From Rhodoferax sp. (GTDB lineage: Bacteria; Pseudomonadota; Gammaproteobacteria; Burkholderiales; Burkholderiaceae_C), in contig VMTC01000012.1 in NCBI GenBank assembly GCA_013791765.1, positions 1-64,000 on the forward strand: a DNA stretch of 64,000 nt, written 5' to 3'. The notes beneath the pieces are model-generated. The model was not told where the DNA came from. It saw only the letters and a program-made list of their open reading frames with translations, and did no database searches. Of the stretch, positions 1 through 9,192 are shown piece by piece. Within the stretch, counting starts at the first letter, position 1; the number at the start of each line of letters is the position of its first letter. The position numbers were made by a program, and so were the translations under genes.

Positions 1-10
1 CGACGGCGTC

Positions 11-223
11 AGGCACGGTGATTGGGCTATGCGACCGGGCTTTGGGGTGAAAGGCGCGCGCCCACAAGCGCTTGCCTACCCCAGCTTCAATTTCGCGTGT
101 GTTTTCACCCCAAAACCGCATGCGCATAGCCCAGTCGCCGGGCCGGGTTTGATGCGCTGCGCCGGGTTTGCCGTGAGGCCTTGATTTCTTCAAGGATGCC
201 ACGTCAGTTTGAATCGCACCCGG
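11..223 (+). repeat. 213-bp interspersed repeat, copy 1 (hairpin-forming)
   Basis: A ~213-base segment recurs almost unchanged and in the same orientation at 18840-19052. Within it, positions 21-52 and about 103-134 are near reverse complements: TTTGGGGTGAAA pairs with TTTCACCCCAAA, and GGGCTAT with ATAGCCC. A transcript would fold into a long stem-loop. The loop carries the self-complementary GGCGCGCGCC. No reading frame is convincing. It could be a MITE-like element, a structured non-coding RNA or an intergenic repeat of the genome; the sequence alone does not decide. Confidence 0.85.
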
Positions 224-474
224 GTGGTCGCTTGGTTGCGGAATTTATAGCTCGGTTTTGGCAACAAGCTAACGTAAACTCAGGCATCTCCAATCCAAGA
301 AGTGCCCCTATGGTTCGTATGGCCGATCGCAGTCTCTGGCTTGTCGCCATCGTCGGGTGTTTACGTCCCTCTGGCTCAGGTCGGCCGAATTGAAGCCACA
401 GGTGTTTCACGTGAAACACCGCCAGCGCCACTAGACCCATGCTCGCGACCTCATTCCATTCCAAAAAAGACCTT
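224..474. other. parA upstream region without a gene
   Basis: No credible coding frame is present between the repeat and parA. The only recognisable element is the parS site at 403-418. In related genomes parA usually follows mnmG/rsmG; those genes are not in this window, so either they lie further left or the order differs here. No clear sigma-70 promoter could be assigned. Confidence 0.6.
403..418. promoter_or_regulatory. parS: parS centromere site
   Basis: The 16-base sequence TGTTTCACGTGAAACA is a perfect palindrome and matches the bacterial parS consensus exactly. It lies 57 bases before the parA start codon and 1.8 kb before parB, the usual origin-proximal location. ParB is expected to load here, spread with CTP and be moved by ParA. 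Confidence 0.96.
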
Positions 475-1260
475 ATGGCTAAAATTTTCTGTGTCGCCAA
501 CCAAAAAGGTGGTGTCGGCAAAACCACTACCACGGTCAATCTGGCGGCTGGTCTGGCCAAGGTCGGGCAGCGCGTACTGATGGTGGATCTGGACCCGCAG
601 GGCAACGCCACCATGGGCTCGGGCGTGGACAAGCGCCAACTTGAACTCACAATTTACGACGTCTTGATCGAGGAAGCCTCGGTGGAAGAGGCCCGGGTCA
701 AAAGCGACAGGTTGATCGAGGCGGGCTGTGGCTACGATATTCTCGGTGCCAATCGCGAGCTGACCGGCGCCGAGGTCGAGATGGTGACGATGGAGCGACG
801 CGAAAAGCGACTGAAAGAAGCTTTGGCCGAGGTGGAGAAAGACTACGACTTCATCCTGATCGACTGCCCGCCGAGCTTGTCGATGCTGACGCTCAACGGC
901 TTGTGCTGCGCGCACGGCGTGATCGTGCCGATGCAGTGTGAGTACTTCGCATTGGAGGGTTTGACCGACCTGGTCAACACCATCAAGCAGGTACACGCCA
1001 ATCTGAACAAAGACTTGGCCATCATTGGTTTGTTGCGCGTCATGTTTGACCCTCGCATCACGCTGCAGCAGCAGGTGAGCGAGCAACTCAAAGCGCATTT
1101 TGGCGACAAGGTGTTCAACACCGTGATTCCGCGCAATGTGCGTCTGGCCGAGGCGCCCAGCTACGGCGTGCCGGGCGTCGTGTTTGACCCCGCGGCCAAG
1201 GGCGCGCAAGCTTATGTTGCCTTTGCCCAGGAAATGGTGGCGCGCATTGAAACCATGTAA
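475..1260 (+). CDS. parA: chromosome partitioning ATPase ParA
   Basis: ParA/Soj is the Walker-type ATPase that moves ParB-parS complexes along the nucleoid. The deviant Walker A motif KGGVGKTTT sits near residues 11-19, the DLDPQGNAT motif near residues 40-48, and the DCPPSLSMLTLNGL Walker B/switch region in the middle. The C-terminal ...EAPSYGVPG segment is typical of chromosomal Soj proteins. An upstream ATG at 439 is in frame, but the ATG at 475 gives the family N-terminus MAKIFCVANQKGG and a 261-residue product of normal length. It is paired with parB, with one gene and repeats between them. Confidence 0.96.
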   Translation: MAKIFCVANQKGGVGKTTTTVNLAAGLAKVGQRVLMVDLDPQGNATMGSGVDKRQLELTIYDVLIEEASVEEARVKSDRLIEAGCGYDILGANRELTGAEVEMVTMERREKRLKEALAEVEKDYDFILIDCPPSLSMLTLNGLCCAHGVIVPMQCEYFALEGLTDLVNTIKQVHANLNKDLAIIGLLRVMFDPRITLQQQVSEQLKAHFGDKVFNTVIPRNVRLAEAPSYGVPGVVFDPAAKGAQAYVAFAQEMVARIETM

Positions 1261-1279
1261 TGGCTGCCATTTATATAAT

Positions 1280-1332
1280 AAATTGGCCTCTAGCCCTCGT
1301 CCTGCCTGCCTTAGTAGCTATTTAATTAGTAG
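1280..1332 (-). repeat. ~50-bp family repeat, copy A
   Basis: On the minus strand this reads as AGCTACTAAGG ... GGGCTAGAGGCCAATTT, the form shared with the other copies in the window. It fills the gap between the parA stop and the next start codon. The two conserved blocks are AGCT(A/G)CT at one end and GGGCTAGAGGCCAA at the other, separated by about 20 variable bases. Confidence 0.7.
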
Positions 1333-1338
1333 TGATTT

Positions 1339-1980
1339 ATGAGCCATGACGTGCCAAGCCCGCAAGTCCTGCTGTTGCCGGATTGGCAGCATGCGGCCCC
1401 CGCCCCTTGGCTCAAGCTCTGGCAGACGGCGCACGGTTACCGGCTGGTGGCGCAGCACGACGGGCTGCGCCCGTTGCGCGGTGACTGGATGATGCAGCTC
1501 GAAGAAGCGGTGCTGCAATCCAAGCCAGCGCTAACGCCTGATGTGACGCTGGTCGCCAACGGCCTGGGCTGCCTGTTGGTGGCGGCCTGGGCTGCACACT
1601 CTCGCCACAGTCACCGGATCAAGGCTGCGCTGCTGGTGGCACCGCTGGATGCCGAACTCGATGCCTTGCGCGCGCGCCTAGCGAGTTGGTCGCCGATTCC
1701 CAGGCAGCCTCTGCCATTTCCCAGCCTGCTGCTGGGCCGTCACGACGATCCCGATTGCAGCTTCCTGCGCGCGCAAGCGTTCGCGCACGCCTGGGGCTCC
1801 GAGTTCATGGACGCCGGCCCATGTGGGCCGCAGAGCGCCGCGTCCGGCCTGGGCGACTGGCCGCAGGGACGGGCGTTGCTGCAGCGGGTTCAGGACAAAG
1901 CGCAAGTGCTGCCGAGGAATGAATCAGACGTAACAAAAGCAGCGCTAACTACCTCGGCCAATCGCCACCCCGATCGATGA
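1339..1980 (+). CDS. RBBP9/YdeN-type alpha/beta hydrolase, apparently catalytically dead
   Basis: This 213-residue protein has the layout of the small serine hydrolase family RBBP9/YdeN, which commonly sits between parA and parB in Comamonadaceae. The C-terminal hallmark SGLGDWPQGRALL is clear. The nucleophile elbow, normally G/A-H-S-x-G, reads ANGLGC here, so the serine is replaced by glycine. The catalytic histidine region, normally AGHINAESG, reads CGPQSAASG, so the histidine is also lost. The acid region GRHDDPDCS is kept. The frame is intact, so this is probably a non-catalytic homologue. Its role beside parAB is unknown. Confidence 0.8.
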   Translation: MSHDVPSPQVLLLPDWQHAAPAPWLKLWQTAHGYRLVAQHDGLRPLRGDWMMQLEEAVLQSKPALTPDVTLVANGLGCLLVAAWAAHSRHSHRIKAALLVAPLDAELDALRARLASWSPIPRQPLPFPSLLLGRHDDPDCSFLRAQAFAHAWGSEFMDAGPCGPQSAASGLGDWPQGRALLQRVQDKAQVLPRNESDVTKAALTTSANRHPDR

Positions 1981-2007
1981 AATTACCCCAACAACGACTA
2001 GCGACGT

Positions 2008-2111
2008 GCGCTGGGTGCCTGACGCCGCGTGGACTTGGGGTTTTGCCAAGTCAAGGAGGAGGCCGCAGCGAAGCCGGCCGGGGGACATTCGTGGCGTCTG
2101 GCACCCAGCGT
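2008..2111. repeat. Intergenic inverted repeat upstream of parB
   Basis: Positions 2008-2026 and 2093-2111 are reverse complements at 17 of 19 bases (GCGCTGGGTGCCTGACGCC against GGCGTCTGGCACCCAGCGT). The arms surround a GC-rich loop containing a purine-rich GGAGGAGGCCG stretch. The structure fills most of the 225-base gap before parB. It could be a transcriptional attenuator, an RNA-processing site or another repeat family of the genome. No coding potential was found. Confidence 0.7.
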
Positions 2112-2205
2112 GCGCCGCGGGTTAAAGCTGACTGCCCGGGCATCACGAACACTGACTTCGCGCTAACGGTTGCCGCAGCCCACCACTGAAAAGGAAACAA
2201 ACACC

Positions 2206-3147
2206 ATGGTTACCAAAAAACCCAAAGGACTGGGCCGCGGACTCGATGCCCTGCTCGGGCCTAAAGTGGCGGAGTCGAGTGCGCTGGACGGCTCGGCCAA
2301 GGGCGCTGGCGATAACGGTTTGCCGACCACCTTGCTGCTCATCGACCTGGTTGCGGGCCAGTACCAGCCGCGCACCCGCATGGACGAGGGCGCCTTGTAC
2401 GAGTTGGCCGAATCGATCAAGGCGCAAGGCATCATGCAGCCGATTCTGGTACGCCAGCTCATGGACGGCGTCAACCAGGCCAAGTACGAGATCATTGCCG
2501 GTGAGCGCCGTTTTCGCGCCGCCAAACTGGCCGGGCTCGACCGTGTGCCGGTGCTCGTGCGCGATGTGGCCAATGAAGACGCCGCCGCCATGGCCTTGAT
2601 CGAGAACATTCAGCGCGAAGACCTGAACCCGCTGGAAGAGGCGCAGGGCCTGCAGCGCCTGGTGAAGGAGTTTGGCCGCACCCATGAGCAGGCGGCGCAA
2701 GCCGTGGGGCGCTCGCGCAGTGCCGCCAGCAACCTGCTGCGTTTGCTGAACCTGGCCGACCCGGTGCAAACCATGCTGATGGCGGGTGACCTCGACATGG
2801 GCCACGCCCGCGCCTTGCTGGTGCTTGACCGTGCCACCCAGATCACGGCGGCAAACCAGATTGCCGCGCGCAGCCTGTCGGTACGCGAGGCTGAGCGTCT
2901 GGCCAAGAAATTGAGCGCCGATTTCTCGCTGACCTCGGTTCGCCCGAAAACGGAGAAGTCGCGCGACATGAAGCGGGTCGAAGAGGAGTTGTCCGATCTG
3001 CTCACCGCGGCGGTTGAGGTGCATGTGAAAAAGCGCGTCAAGCGGGCCGGACGGCTGGAGGAAATGGGCGAGTTGAGCATCCAGTTCGGCTCACTCGACG
3101 AGCTTAATGGGTTGATCGATAAACTGCGGCGCACGGCGACGCGCTGA
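2206..3147 (+). CDS. parB: chromosome partitioning protein ParB
   Basis: ParB/Spo0J binds parS and acts as a CTP-dependent clamp. The N-terminal KGLGRGLDALLG ParA-interaction motif is present. The CTP-binding core includes the QPR(T/K) motif and GERRFRAA near residues 95-102. The central helix-turn-helix follows (AQAVGRSRSAASNLLRLLNL), and a C-terminal dimerisation domain ends the protein. ATG 2206 is chosen over an in-frame upstream start because AAAGGAAA lies at ribosome-binding distance and the product then begins in the family manner. The length is 313 residues. Its parS target lies at 403-418. Confidence 0.96.
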   Translation: MVTKKPKGLGRGLDALLGPKVAESSALDGSAKGAGDNGLPTTLLLIDLVAGQYQPRTRMDEGALYELAESIKAQGIMQPILVRQLMDGVNQAKYEIIAGERRFRAAKLAGLDRVPVLVRDVANEDAAAMALIENIQREDLNPLEEAQGLQRLVKEFGRTHEQAAQAVGRSRSAASNLLRLLNLADPVQTMLMAGDLDMGHARALLVLDRATQITAANQIAARSLSVREAERLAKKLSADFSLTSVRPKTEKSRDMKRVEEELSDLLTAAVEVHVKKRVKRAGRLEEMGELSIQFGSLDELNGLIDKLRRTATR

Positions 3148-3236
3148 GCGCCGCATCCGGTCCGGACCGCTCCGCGCCCGCGTGTGCTTTGAGCGCCGAA
3201 GGCCGGCCACCCCTACGAACCATCCGCTTGAACCCC

Positions 3237-3980
3237 ATGCTTGTCCGCCTTCGCTGGCCCTTACCCGCCCTCTTGACCTGGGGCGCGGCCTGGGCACTGT
3301 TCCTGACGTTGCAGCAAGTTGGCGCATCCGTGTGGATTGCACTGGCGGGCGCCGCCGCGATCGGCGTGGCCCTCAGTGGCTGGGCCAGCAGCTGGTGGCG
3401 CCGCGCCATCATCGCCTTGGGTTTTCCGGTGTCGCTGGCGCTCTCTGGCGCGGCCCATGTGCCGCCCTGGGCCTGGCTGTTTCCGCTGGCCTTGCTGCTG
3501 CTGATCTACCCGCTCAATGCCTGGCGTGACGCACCCCTGTTTCCAACACCCCAACACGCGCTGCGTGAGCTGGCCGGGTCGGCGCCCCTGCCCGCGGGGG
3601 CATGGGTGCTTGATGCGGGTTGCGGCCTGGGCGATGGACTGAAGGCCTTGCGCGAAGCCTACCCCGCAGCGCAGCTGCACGGTCTGGAATGGAGCTGGCC
3701 CTTGCGTGCCCTGTGTGCCCTGCGATGCCCGTGGGCGCGCGTTCGCCAGGGCGATATCTGGTGCGCCGATTGGGCGCCGTATGCCTTGGTCTACTTGTTT
3801 CAGCGCCCGGAGAGTATGGGGCGTGCCGTCGCCAAGGCGCGGGCGCAACTCCAGCCAGGTTCCTGGCTGGTGAGTCTGGAATTTGAAGCGGCTGAACTCG
3901 TGGCGCAAGCCGTCCTGAGCGCGCCCGACGGCCGCACGGTCTGGCTGTACCGCGCGCCCTTGCTGGTGCGCCAGCATTAG
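3237..3980 (+). CDS. membrane-anchored class I SAM methyltransferase
   Basis: The N-terminal ~110 residues form about four hydrophobic helices (LLTWGAAWALFL, IALAGAAAIGVALSGWA, IIALGFPVSLALSG, AWLFPLALLLLIYPL). A soluble domain follows with a SAM-binding glycine motif VLDAGCGLGDGLKAL near residues 123-137 and an acidic residue after the second strand (HGLEWSWPLR). The ATG at 3237 is preferred over a TTG 48 bases upstream. It lies 90 bases after parB and may be read from the same transcript. The substrate is unknown; a membrane-associated small molecule or lipid is plausible but unproven. Confidence 0.75.
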   Translation: MLVRLRWPLPALLTWGAAWALFLTLQQVGASVWIALAGAAAIGVALSGWASSWWRRAIIALGFPVSLALSGAAHVPPWAWLFPLALLLLIYPLNAWRDAPLFPTPQHALRELAGSAPLPAGAWVLDAGCGLGDGLKALREAYPAAQLHGLEWSWPLRALCALRCPWARVRQGDIWCADWAPYALVYLFQRPESMGRAVAKARAQLQPGSWLVSLEFEAAELVAQAVLSAPDGRTVWLYRAPLLVRQH

Positions 3981-4037
3981 ATGGCCGGGCCCATGCCGCG
4001 CGCCCCAAAGAGCACCGTCGTGGCCTAAACTGGCGCC

Positions 4038-4066
4038 TTGACAAAACGCGTGATGATAAGTATTCC
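4038..4066 (+). promoter_or_regulatory. possible sigma-70 promoter of the HD-GYP gene
   Basis: A perfect TTGACA at 4038-4043 is followed after 17 bases by TATTCC at 4061-4066, which keeps only TAT of the -10 consensus. It lies 25 bases upstream of the start codon, which has an AAAGGT ribosome-binding sequence. The weak -10 makes the call tentative. Confidence 0.3.
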
Positions 4067-4090
4067 AAGTTTTAAAAGGTAAACCCGACC

Positions 4091-4837
4091 ATGGCTCCAC
4101 CCGACCCCAGTCCCGCGCTCGACGCCGATTCGATGCAAGCTGCTGCGGCGGTCGCCGCTTTTGCCATCGTCTCGCTGGCCGGCATCCGCAGCTCAGACAC
4201 CGGCAAGCACATTCTGCGGGTGCAGCATTATGTCCAGTGCCTGGTGCAACGTCTGAAGGAGCATCCACGCTTTGCCGCAGTTTTGACCGAGTCCTACTGC
4301 CGCATGCTGCTGCAGTCGCTGCCCTTGTATGACATGGGCACGATTGGCGTTCCGGACCGGATTCTGCTCAAGCCCGGGGCCCTGACACCGGCCGAGTACG
4401 AGATCATCAAATCTCACCCCACCCTGGCCCATCACGCCATCGAACGGGCAGAATTGAATTTGGATTGCACGTCGCCATCGCTGCAGACGGTCAAGGAACT
4501 GGTGTATTCCCATCATGAAAAATGGGACGGCAGCGGTTATCCGCAGGGTTTGTCAGAGAAGATGATTCCCTTGTCGGCGCGCCTGATCGCGATCGCCGAT
4601 GTCTACGATGCCTTGATCTCGCAGCGCGTGTACCGGGCCGGGCTGCCTCATGATCAGGCCGTCGCCATCATTTTTCAGGGGCGCGCCAGCCATTTTGACC
4701 CCGACATGGTGGATGTTTTCATTGAAATTCAGGATGAGTTCCGGGCCATCGCGCTGCGCTTTGCGGACACTGAGACTGATATGCAAAGGAAAATCACCTA
4801 CATGGCCAATGCCATCGCAGAAGACGTGCATCTGTAG
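4091..4837 (+). CDS. degenerate HD-GYP domain protein
   Basis: The 248-residue protein is a stand-alone HD-GYP domain, the family that hydrolyses cyclic di-GMP. The signature HHEKWDGSGYPQG is intact near residues 141-153, and IADVYDALISQR follows. The HD motif, normally HDIGKIGIPD, reads YDMGTIGVPD near residues 80-89: the metal-binding histidine is tyrosine and the lysine is threonine. Loss of these ligands predicts weak or no phosphodiesterase activity, so it may bind c-di-GMP or a partner instead. No receiver domain is present. The start is supported by AAAGGT eleven bases upstream. Confidence 0.88.
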   Translation: MAPPDPSPALDADSMQAAAAVAAFAIVSLAGIRSSDTGKHILRVQHYVQCLVQRLKEHPRFAAVLTESYCRMLLQSLPLYDMGTIGVPDRILLKPGALTPAEYEIIKSHPTLAHHAIERAELNLDCTSPSLQTVKELVYSHHEKWDGSGYPQGLSEKMIPLSARLIAIADVYDALISQRVYRAGLPHDQAVAIIFQGRASHFDPDMVDVFIEIQDEFRAIALRFADTETDMQRKITYMANAIAEDVHL

Positions 4838-4883
4838 ACCTGTAGCGGGCCGGGTTGCCCGCCGGTTGTCCGGCAATACCCTG

Positions 4884-5267
4884 CTATGCCGCCTCGTCAA
4901 CCATCTGCATGGTTTTCTCTTCAACCTCTTGGGCCACTTGCACCAGGGCACCGTCCTGTGACAGCATTGACAGCATGGGGACAGGCTTGATCATGCCGAT
5001 CTGCGTCTGCCCTTTTTCCGTGAAGACCGAGATGCGGCACGGCAAGGCCATGTTCAGCCGCATATCGACCGACAGCACTTTGGCTGCCTGGCCGGGGTTG
5101 CAGACCTCGAACACCTTGCACTCTTCTTCGAATGCAAGGCCTTTGCTCCGCAGTGTCGCCCCCAGGTTGTGCACGTGGAGAACGCCAAAGCCATGGCGCA
5201 GCACGGCGGCCTCCAGGTCGGTGGACGCCTGGTCAAATGACTTGCTGCTCTGAACGGTGTAATACAT
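4884..5267 (-). CDS. DUF302 domain protein
   Basis: The 127-residue cytoplasmic protein begins MYYTVQSSKSFDQASTDLEAAV, typical of DUF302 proteins, and continues through the family core GVLHVHNLGATL ... FEVCNPGQAAKVL ... LPCRISVF. DUF302 folds as a small alpha/beta domain found alone or fused to other modules; no biochemical role is established. The gene runs convergently toward the HD-GYP gene, ending 46 bases from it. No signal peptide is seen. Confidence 0.88.
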   Translation of the reverse strand: MYYTVQSSKSFDQASTDLEAAVLRHGFGVLHVHNLGATLRSKGLAFEEECKVFEVCNPGQAAKVLSVDMRLNMALPCRISVFTEKGQTQIGMIKPVPMLSMLSQDGALVQVAQEVEEKTMQMVDEAA

Positions 5268-5443
5268 AAATACCCCTCGATGTTGGATTGGACATCTGTC
5301 AGCGGCTCCGCCTGACAGGCTAGACGGACCTTTTTATCACGTCCTGGAATGATGGTCTGTGCGATTGAGCACAGACCCGGCCGAACCAGCCCCCCGCTGG
5401 GTAGCCCAAGCGCCAAGCCATCGGTCTCTTTGGCCCCCAGGCC

Positions 5444-6247
5444 CTAGGTCCCGGCATCAAGGGCCCAGTCATAGTCAATCGTCAACGGCGCATGGTCAGA
5501 AAATTTCTCGCCCTTGTAGATGTCCACCGACCGTGCGCCCGATGCCATACCCGCTGTCGCCAGGTGATAGTCCAGGCGCCAGCCGACGTTCTTGGCATAG
5601 GCCTGGCCCCGGTTGCTCCACCAAGTGTAGGCTTCGTCGGTGGTGCTGGGATGCAGTTGCCGGTACACGTCCACCAAGCCGGCCTCGGTCAACAACTTCG
5701 TCATCCAGGCCCGCTCTTCGGGCAAAAAACCAGAGTTCTTGCGATTGCCTTTCCAGTTTTTAAGGTCGATTTCCTGGTGCGCGATGTTCACGTCGCCGCA
5801 CAAAATGAACTCGCGCTCGCTCTTGAGCTGCGCCAGGTGCAAGTAGAACTCTTCGAGAAAACGAAACTTGGCCTGCTGGCGTTCCTCGCCAGAGGAGCCA
5901 CTGGGGAAATAGCAGCTGATGATCGAGCGCTTGGCGTTGGGGGTGTCAAAGCGCAACTCGACGTAGCGGCCCTCGGCGTCAAACTGGGATGAGCCGTAGC
6001 CAACCCGCACCTCGCTGGGTTCATGTCGGGTATACAGGCCAACGCCAGAATAACCTTTTTTCTCGGCAAAATGAAAGTGGCCGCGCAAGCCGGCCAGATG
6101 TTCAAAGCGGCCCTGCATATCAGCCGCTTGGGCCCTGACCTCCTGCACACAAATACAATCAGGCTGAGTCAGGGTGAGCCAGGCTTCCAGGCCTTTGGCG
6201 TTAGCAGAGCGGATGCCGTTGAGGTTAAGGCTGGTTAATTTAAACAA
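5444..6247 (-). CDS. xth: exodeoxyribonuclease III (AP endonuclease)
   Basis: Xth cuts abasic sites and trims 3' ends in base-excision repair. The endonuclease/exonuclease/phosphatase fold is evident from SLNLNGIRSA at the N-terminus, the metal-binding glutamate in CVQEVRA, CGDVNIAHQEIDLKNWKGN in the middle, WRLDYHLAT and the C-terminal SDHAPLTIDY with the catalytic Asp-His. Length is 267 residues, matching the family. The start is taken as the TTG at 6247, because it yields the standard opening (M)FKLTSLNLNGIR. Upstream ATGs would overlap pyrE. It is divergent from pyrE with only 11 bases between the start codons. Confidence 0.93.
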   Translation of the reverse strand: MFKLTSLNLNGIRSANAKGLEAWLTLTQPDCICVQEVRAQAADMQGRFEHLAGLRGHFHFAEKKGYSGVGLYTRHEPSEVRVGYGSSQFDAEGRYVELRFDTPNAKRSIISCYFPSGSSGEERQQAKFRFLEEFYLHLAQLKSEREFILCGDVNIAHQEIDLKNWKGNRKNSGFLPEERAWMTKLLTEAGLVDVYRQLHPSTTDEAYTWWSNRGQAYAKNVGWRLDYHLATAGMASGARSVDIYKGEKFSDHAPLTIDYDWALDAGT

Positions 6248-6258
6248 GGAATTTCCCG

Positions 6259-6981
6259 ATGGCGACAAGTGGTGAAACAAAAACCGGCGCAGCCCGCGCG
6301 CCAGACACACTGGCCCAGGACTTTGTGCAGTTTGCATTGGATTGTGGCGTGTTGCGCTTTGGTGAATTCAAAACCAAAGCCGCACGCCTGAGCCCCTATT
6401 TTTTTAACGCCGGCTTGTTCGACGACGGAGCCAAGCTGGGGCGACTGGCGCAATTTTATGCGCAGCGTTTGCTCACGAGTCCGATTGAATTCGACATGAT
6501 TTTTGGCCCCGCCTACAAGGGCATCCCCCTCGGTGCGGCGCTGGCCGTTGAACTGGCCCGCCAGGGCCACAACGTCCCATTTGCCTATAACCGCAAGGAA
6601 ACCAAGGATCACGGCGAGGGGGGAACCCTGGTCGGCGCCCCGCTCAAGGGTCGGGTGCTGATTGTGGACGACGTCATGTCCGCCGGCACCGCCGCCCGCG
6701 AATCGATCGCCATCATTCAGGCGGCAGGCGCGACTGCCCACGCCGTCGTGATTGCACTGGACCGGCAGGAAATGGCCACAGAGCAGCGTGGTGCATCGGT
6801 GGTCGACGTTCCTTACAGCGCGGTGCAGTACGTGCGTGAGCAACTCGGCCTGCAGGTCTGTGCCATTGCCAAGCTGGCGGATTTGATGCAGTATCTTGCC
6901 AAGGACGGCGCCGTGGAGTTCGCCGCTGACCATCAACGCGTGCTGGCCTATCGGCGGCGCTACGGCGTAGAAGAAAGTTAA
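6259..6981 (+). CDS. pyrE: orotate phosphoribosyltransferase
   Basis: PyrE joins orotate to PRPP in pyrimidine synthesis. The PRPP-binding motif VLIVDDVMSAGTA lies near residues 133-145, and the catalytic-loop segment NRKETKDHGEGG near 111-122. The N-terminal substrate hood YFFNAGLFDDG is present. Length 240 includes a short N-terminal extension of about 15 residues. AAGGAA lies eight bases before the ATG. The next gene begins two bases after its stop, suggesting co-transcription. Confidence 0.96.
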   Translation: MATSGETKTGAARAPDTLAQDFVQFALDCGVLRFGEFKTKAARLSPYFFNAGLFDDGAKLGRLAQFYAQRLLTSPIEFDMIFGPAYKGIPLGAALAVELARQGHNVPFAYNRKETKDHGEGGTLVGAPLKGRVLIVDDVMSAGTAARESIAIIQAAGATAHAVVIALDRQEMATEQRGASVVDVPYSAVQYVREQLGLQVCAIAKLADLMQYLAKDGAVEFAADHQRVLAYRRRYGVEES

Positions 6982-6983
6982 AC

Positions 6984-7670
6984 ATGTTCAGATGGAACGG
7001 GTTCGATGCGACGCAAATGTGCATTGGCGTGCTGCTGCTGATTCTGTCAGGCATGGCACTTGCACAGGCGCCGCAGGCGAACAATGGAGTCGGCATCTAT
7101 ACCTGCATCGATGCACGCGGGCGAAGCTTGACCTCGGACCGACCCATTCCCGAGTGCACCGACCGCGAACAAAAAGTGCTCAACCCCAGCGGCACGGTCA
7201 AAGCCCGGGTGAGTGCCACCCTGACCGCACAGGAGCGCACGGCGCTTGAGGCGAAGGAGAAAGCAGCCCAAGAAGAGCGGGGGCGCCTGAATGAAGAGAA
7301 ACGGCGCGACCGCGCGCTGTTGGCGCGCTACCCGAATCAGGCGGTGCATGACAAGGAACGCGCTGAGGCATTGGCGCAGATTGGCGTGGTGCGCCAAGCG
7401 GCAGCGCACCGCGTGAAAGAACTGCTGCGCCAGCGCACGCTGCTCAATGAAGAGATGGAGTTTTACAAGAAAGACCCGAGCAAAGCCCCGCCCGCCGTGC
7501 GGCGCCAGGCTGACGAGCTGGCTCAGAGCCTGGCGATTCAGGACCGGTTTATTGTCGATCAGGACGCGGAAATCAAGCGCGTCAACGCGCGTTTTGAAGA
7601 AGAATTGCTGCGGCTGAAGCGCTTGTGGCCCTTGCAGTCAGCGCCACCAGCGGTCAGCAACCCGATGTAA
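6984..7670 (+). CDS. DUF4124-type periplasmic coiled-coil protein
   Basis: A signal peptide (residues ~10-27, hydrophobic core VLLLILSGMALAQA) precedes a DUF4124-like segment (GIYTCIDARGRSLTSDRPIPEC) with two cysteines that could form a disulphide. From about residue 75 the protein is rich in Lys, Glu, Arg and Ala heptads and should form a long coiled coil. It begins two bases after pyrE. The function is unknown; DUF4124 proteins are exported in many betaproteobacteria. Confidence 0.82.
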   Translation: MFRWNGFDATQMCIGVLLLILSGMALAQAPQANNGVGIYTCIDARGRSLTSDRPIPECTDREQKVLNPSGTVKARVSATLTAQERTALEAKEKAAQEERGRLNEEKRRDRALLARYPNQAVHDKERAEALAQIGVVRQAAAHRVKELLRQRTLLNEEMEFYKKDPSKAPPAVRRQADELAQSLAIQDRFIVDQDAEIKRVNARFEEELLRLKRLWPLQSAPPAVSNPM

Positions 7671-7699
7671 AGGGCGACTGCCCCGTAAAGCCGCCGAAA

Positions 7700-9190
<1,491 letters not shown>

Positions 9191-9192
9191 GC

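Noticed and set aside
204..650. 148-codon minus-strand frame over the parS/parA start
   Set aside because: It overlaps parS and the parA coding start, has no family features and is a shadow.
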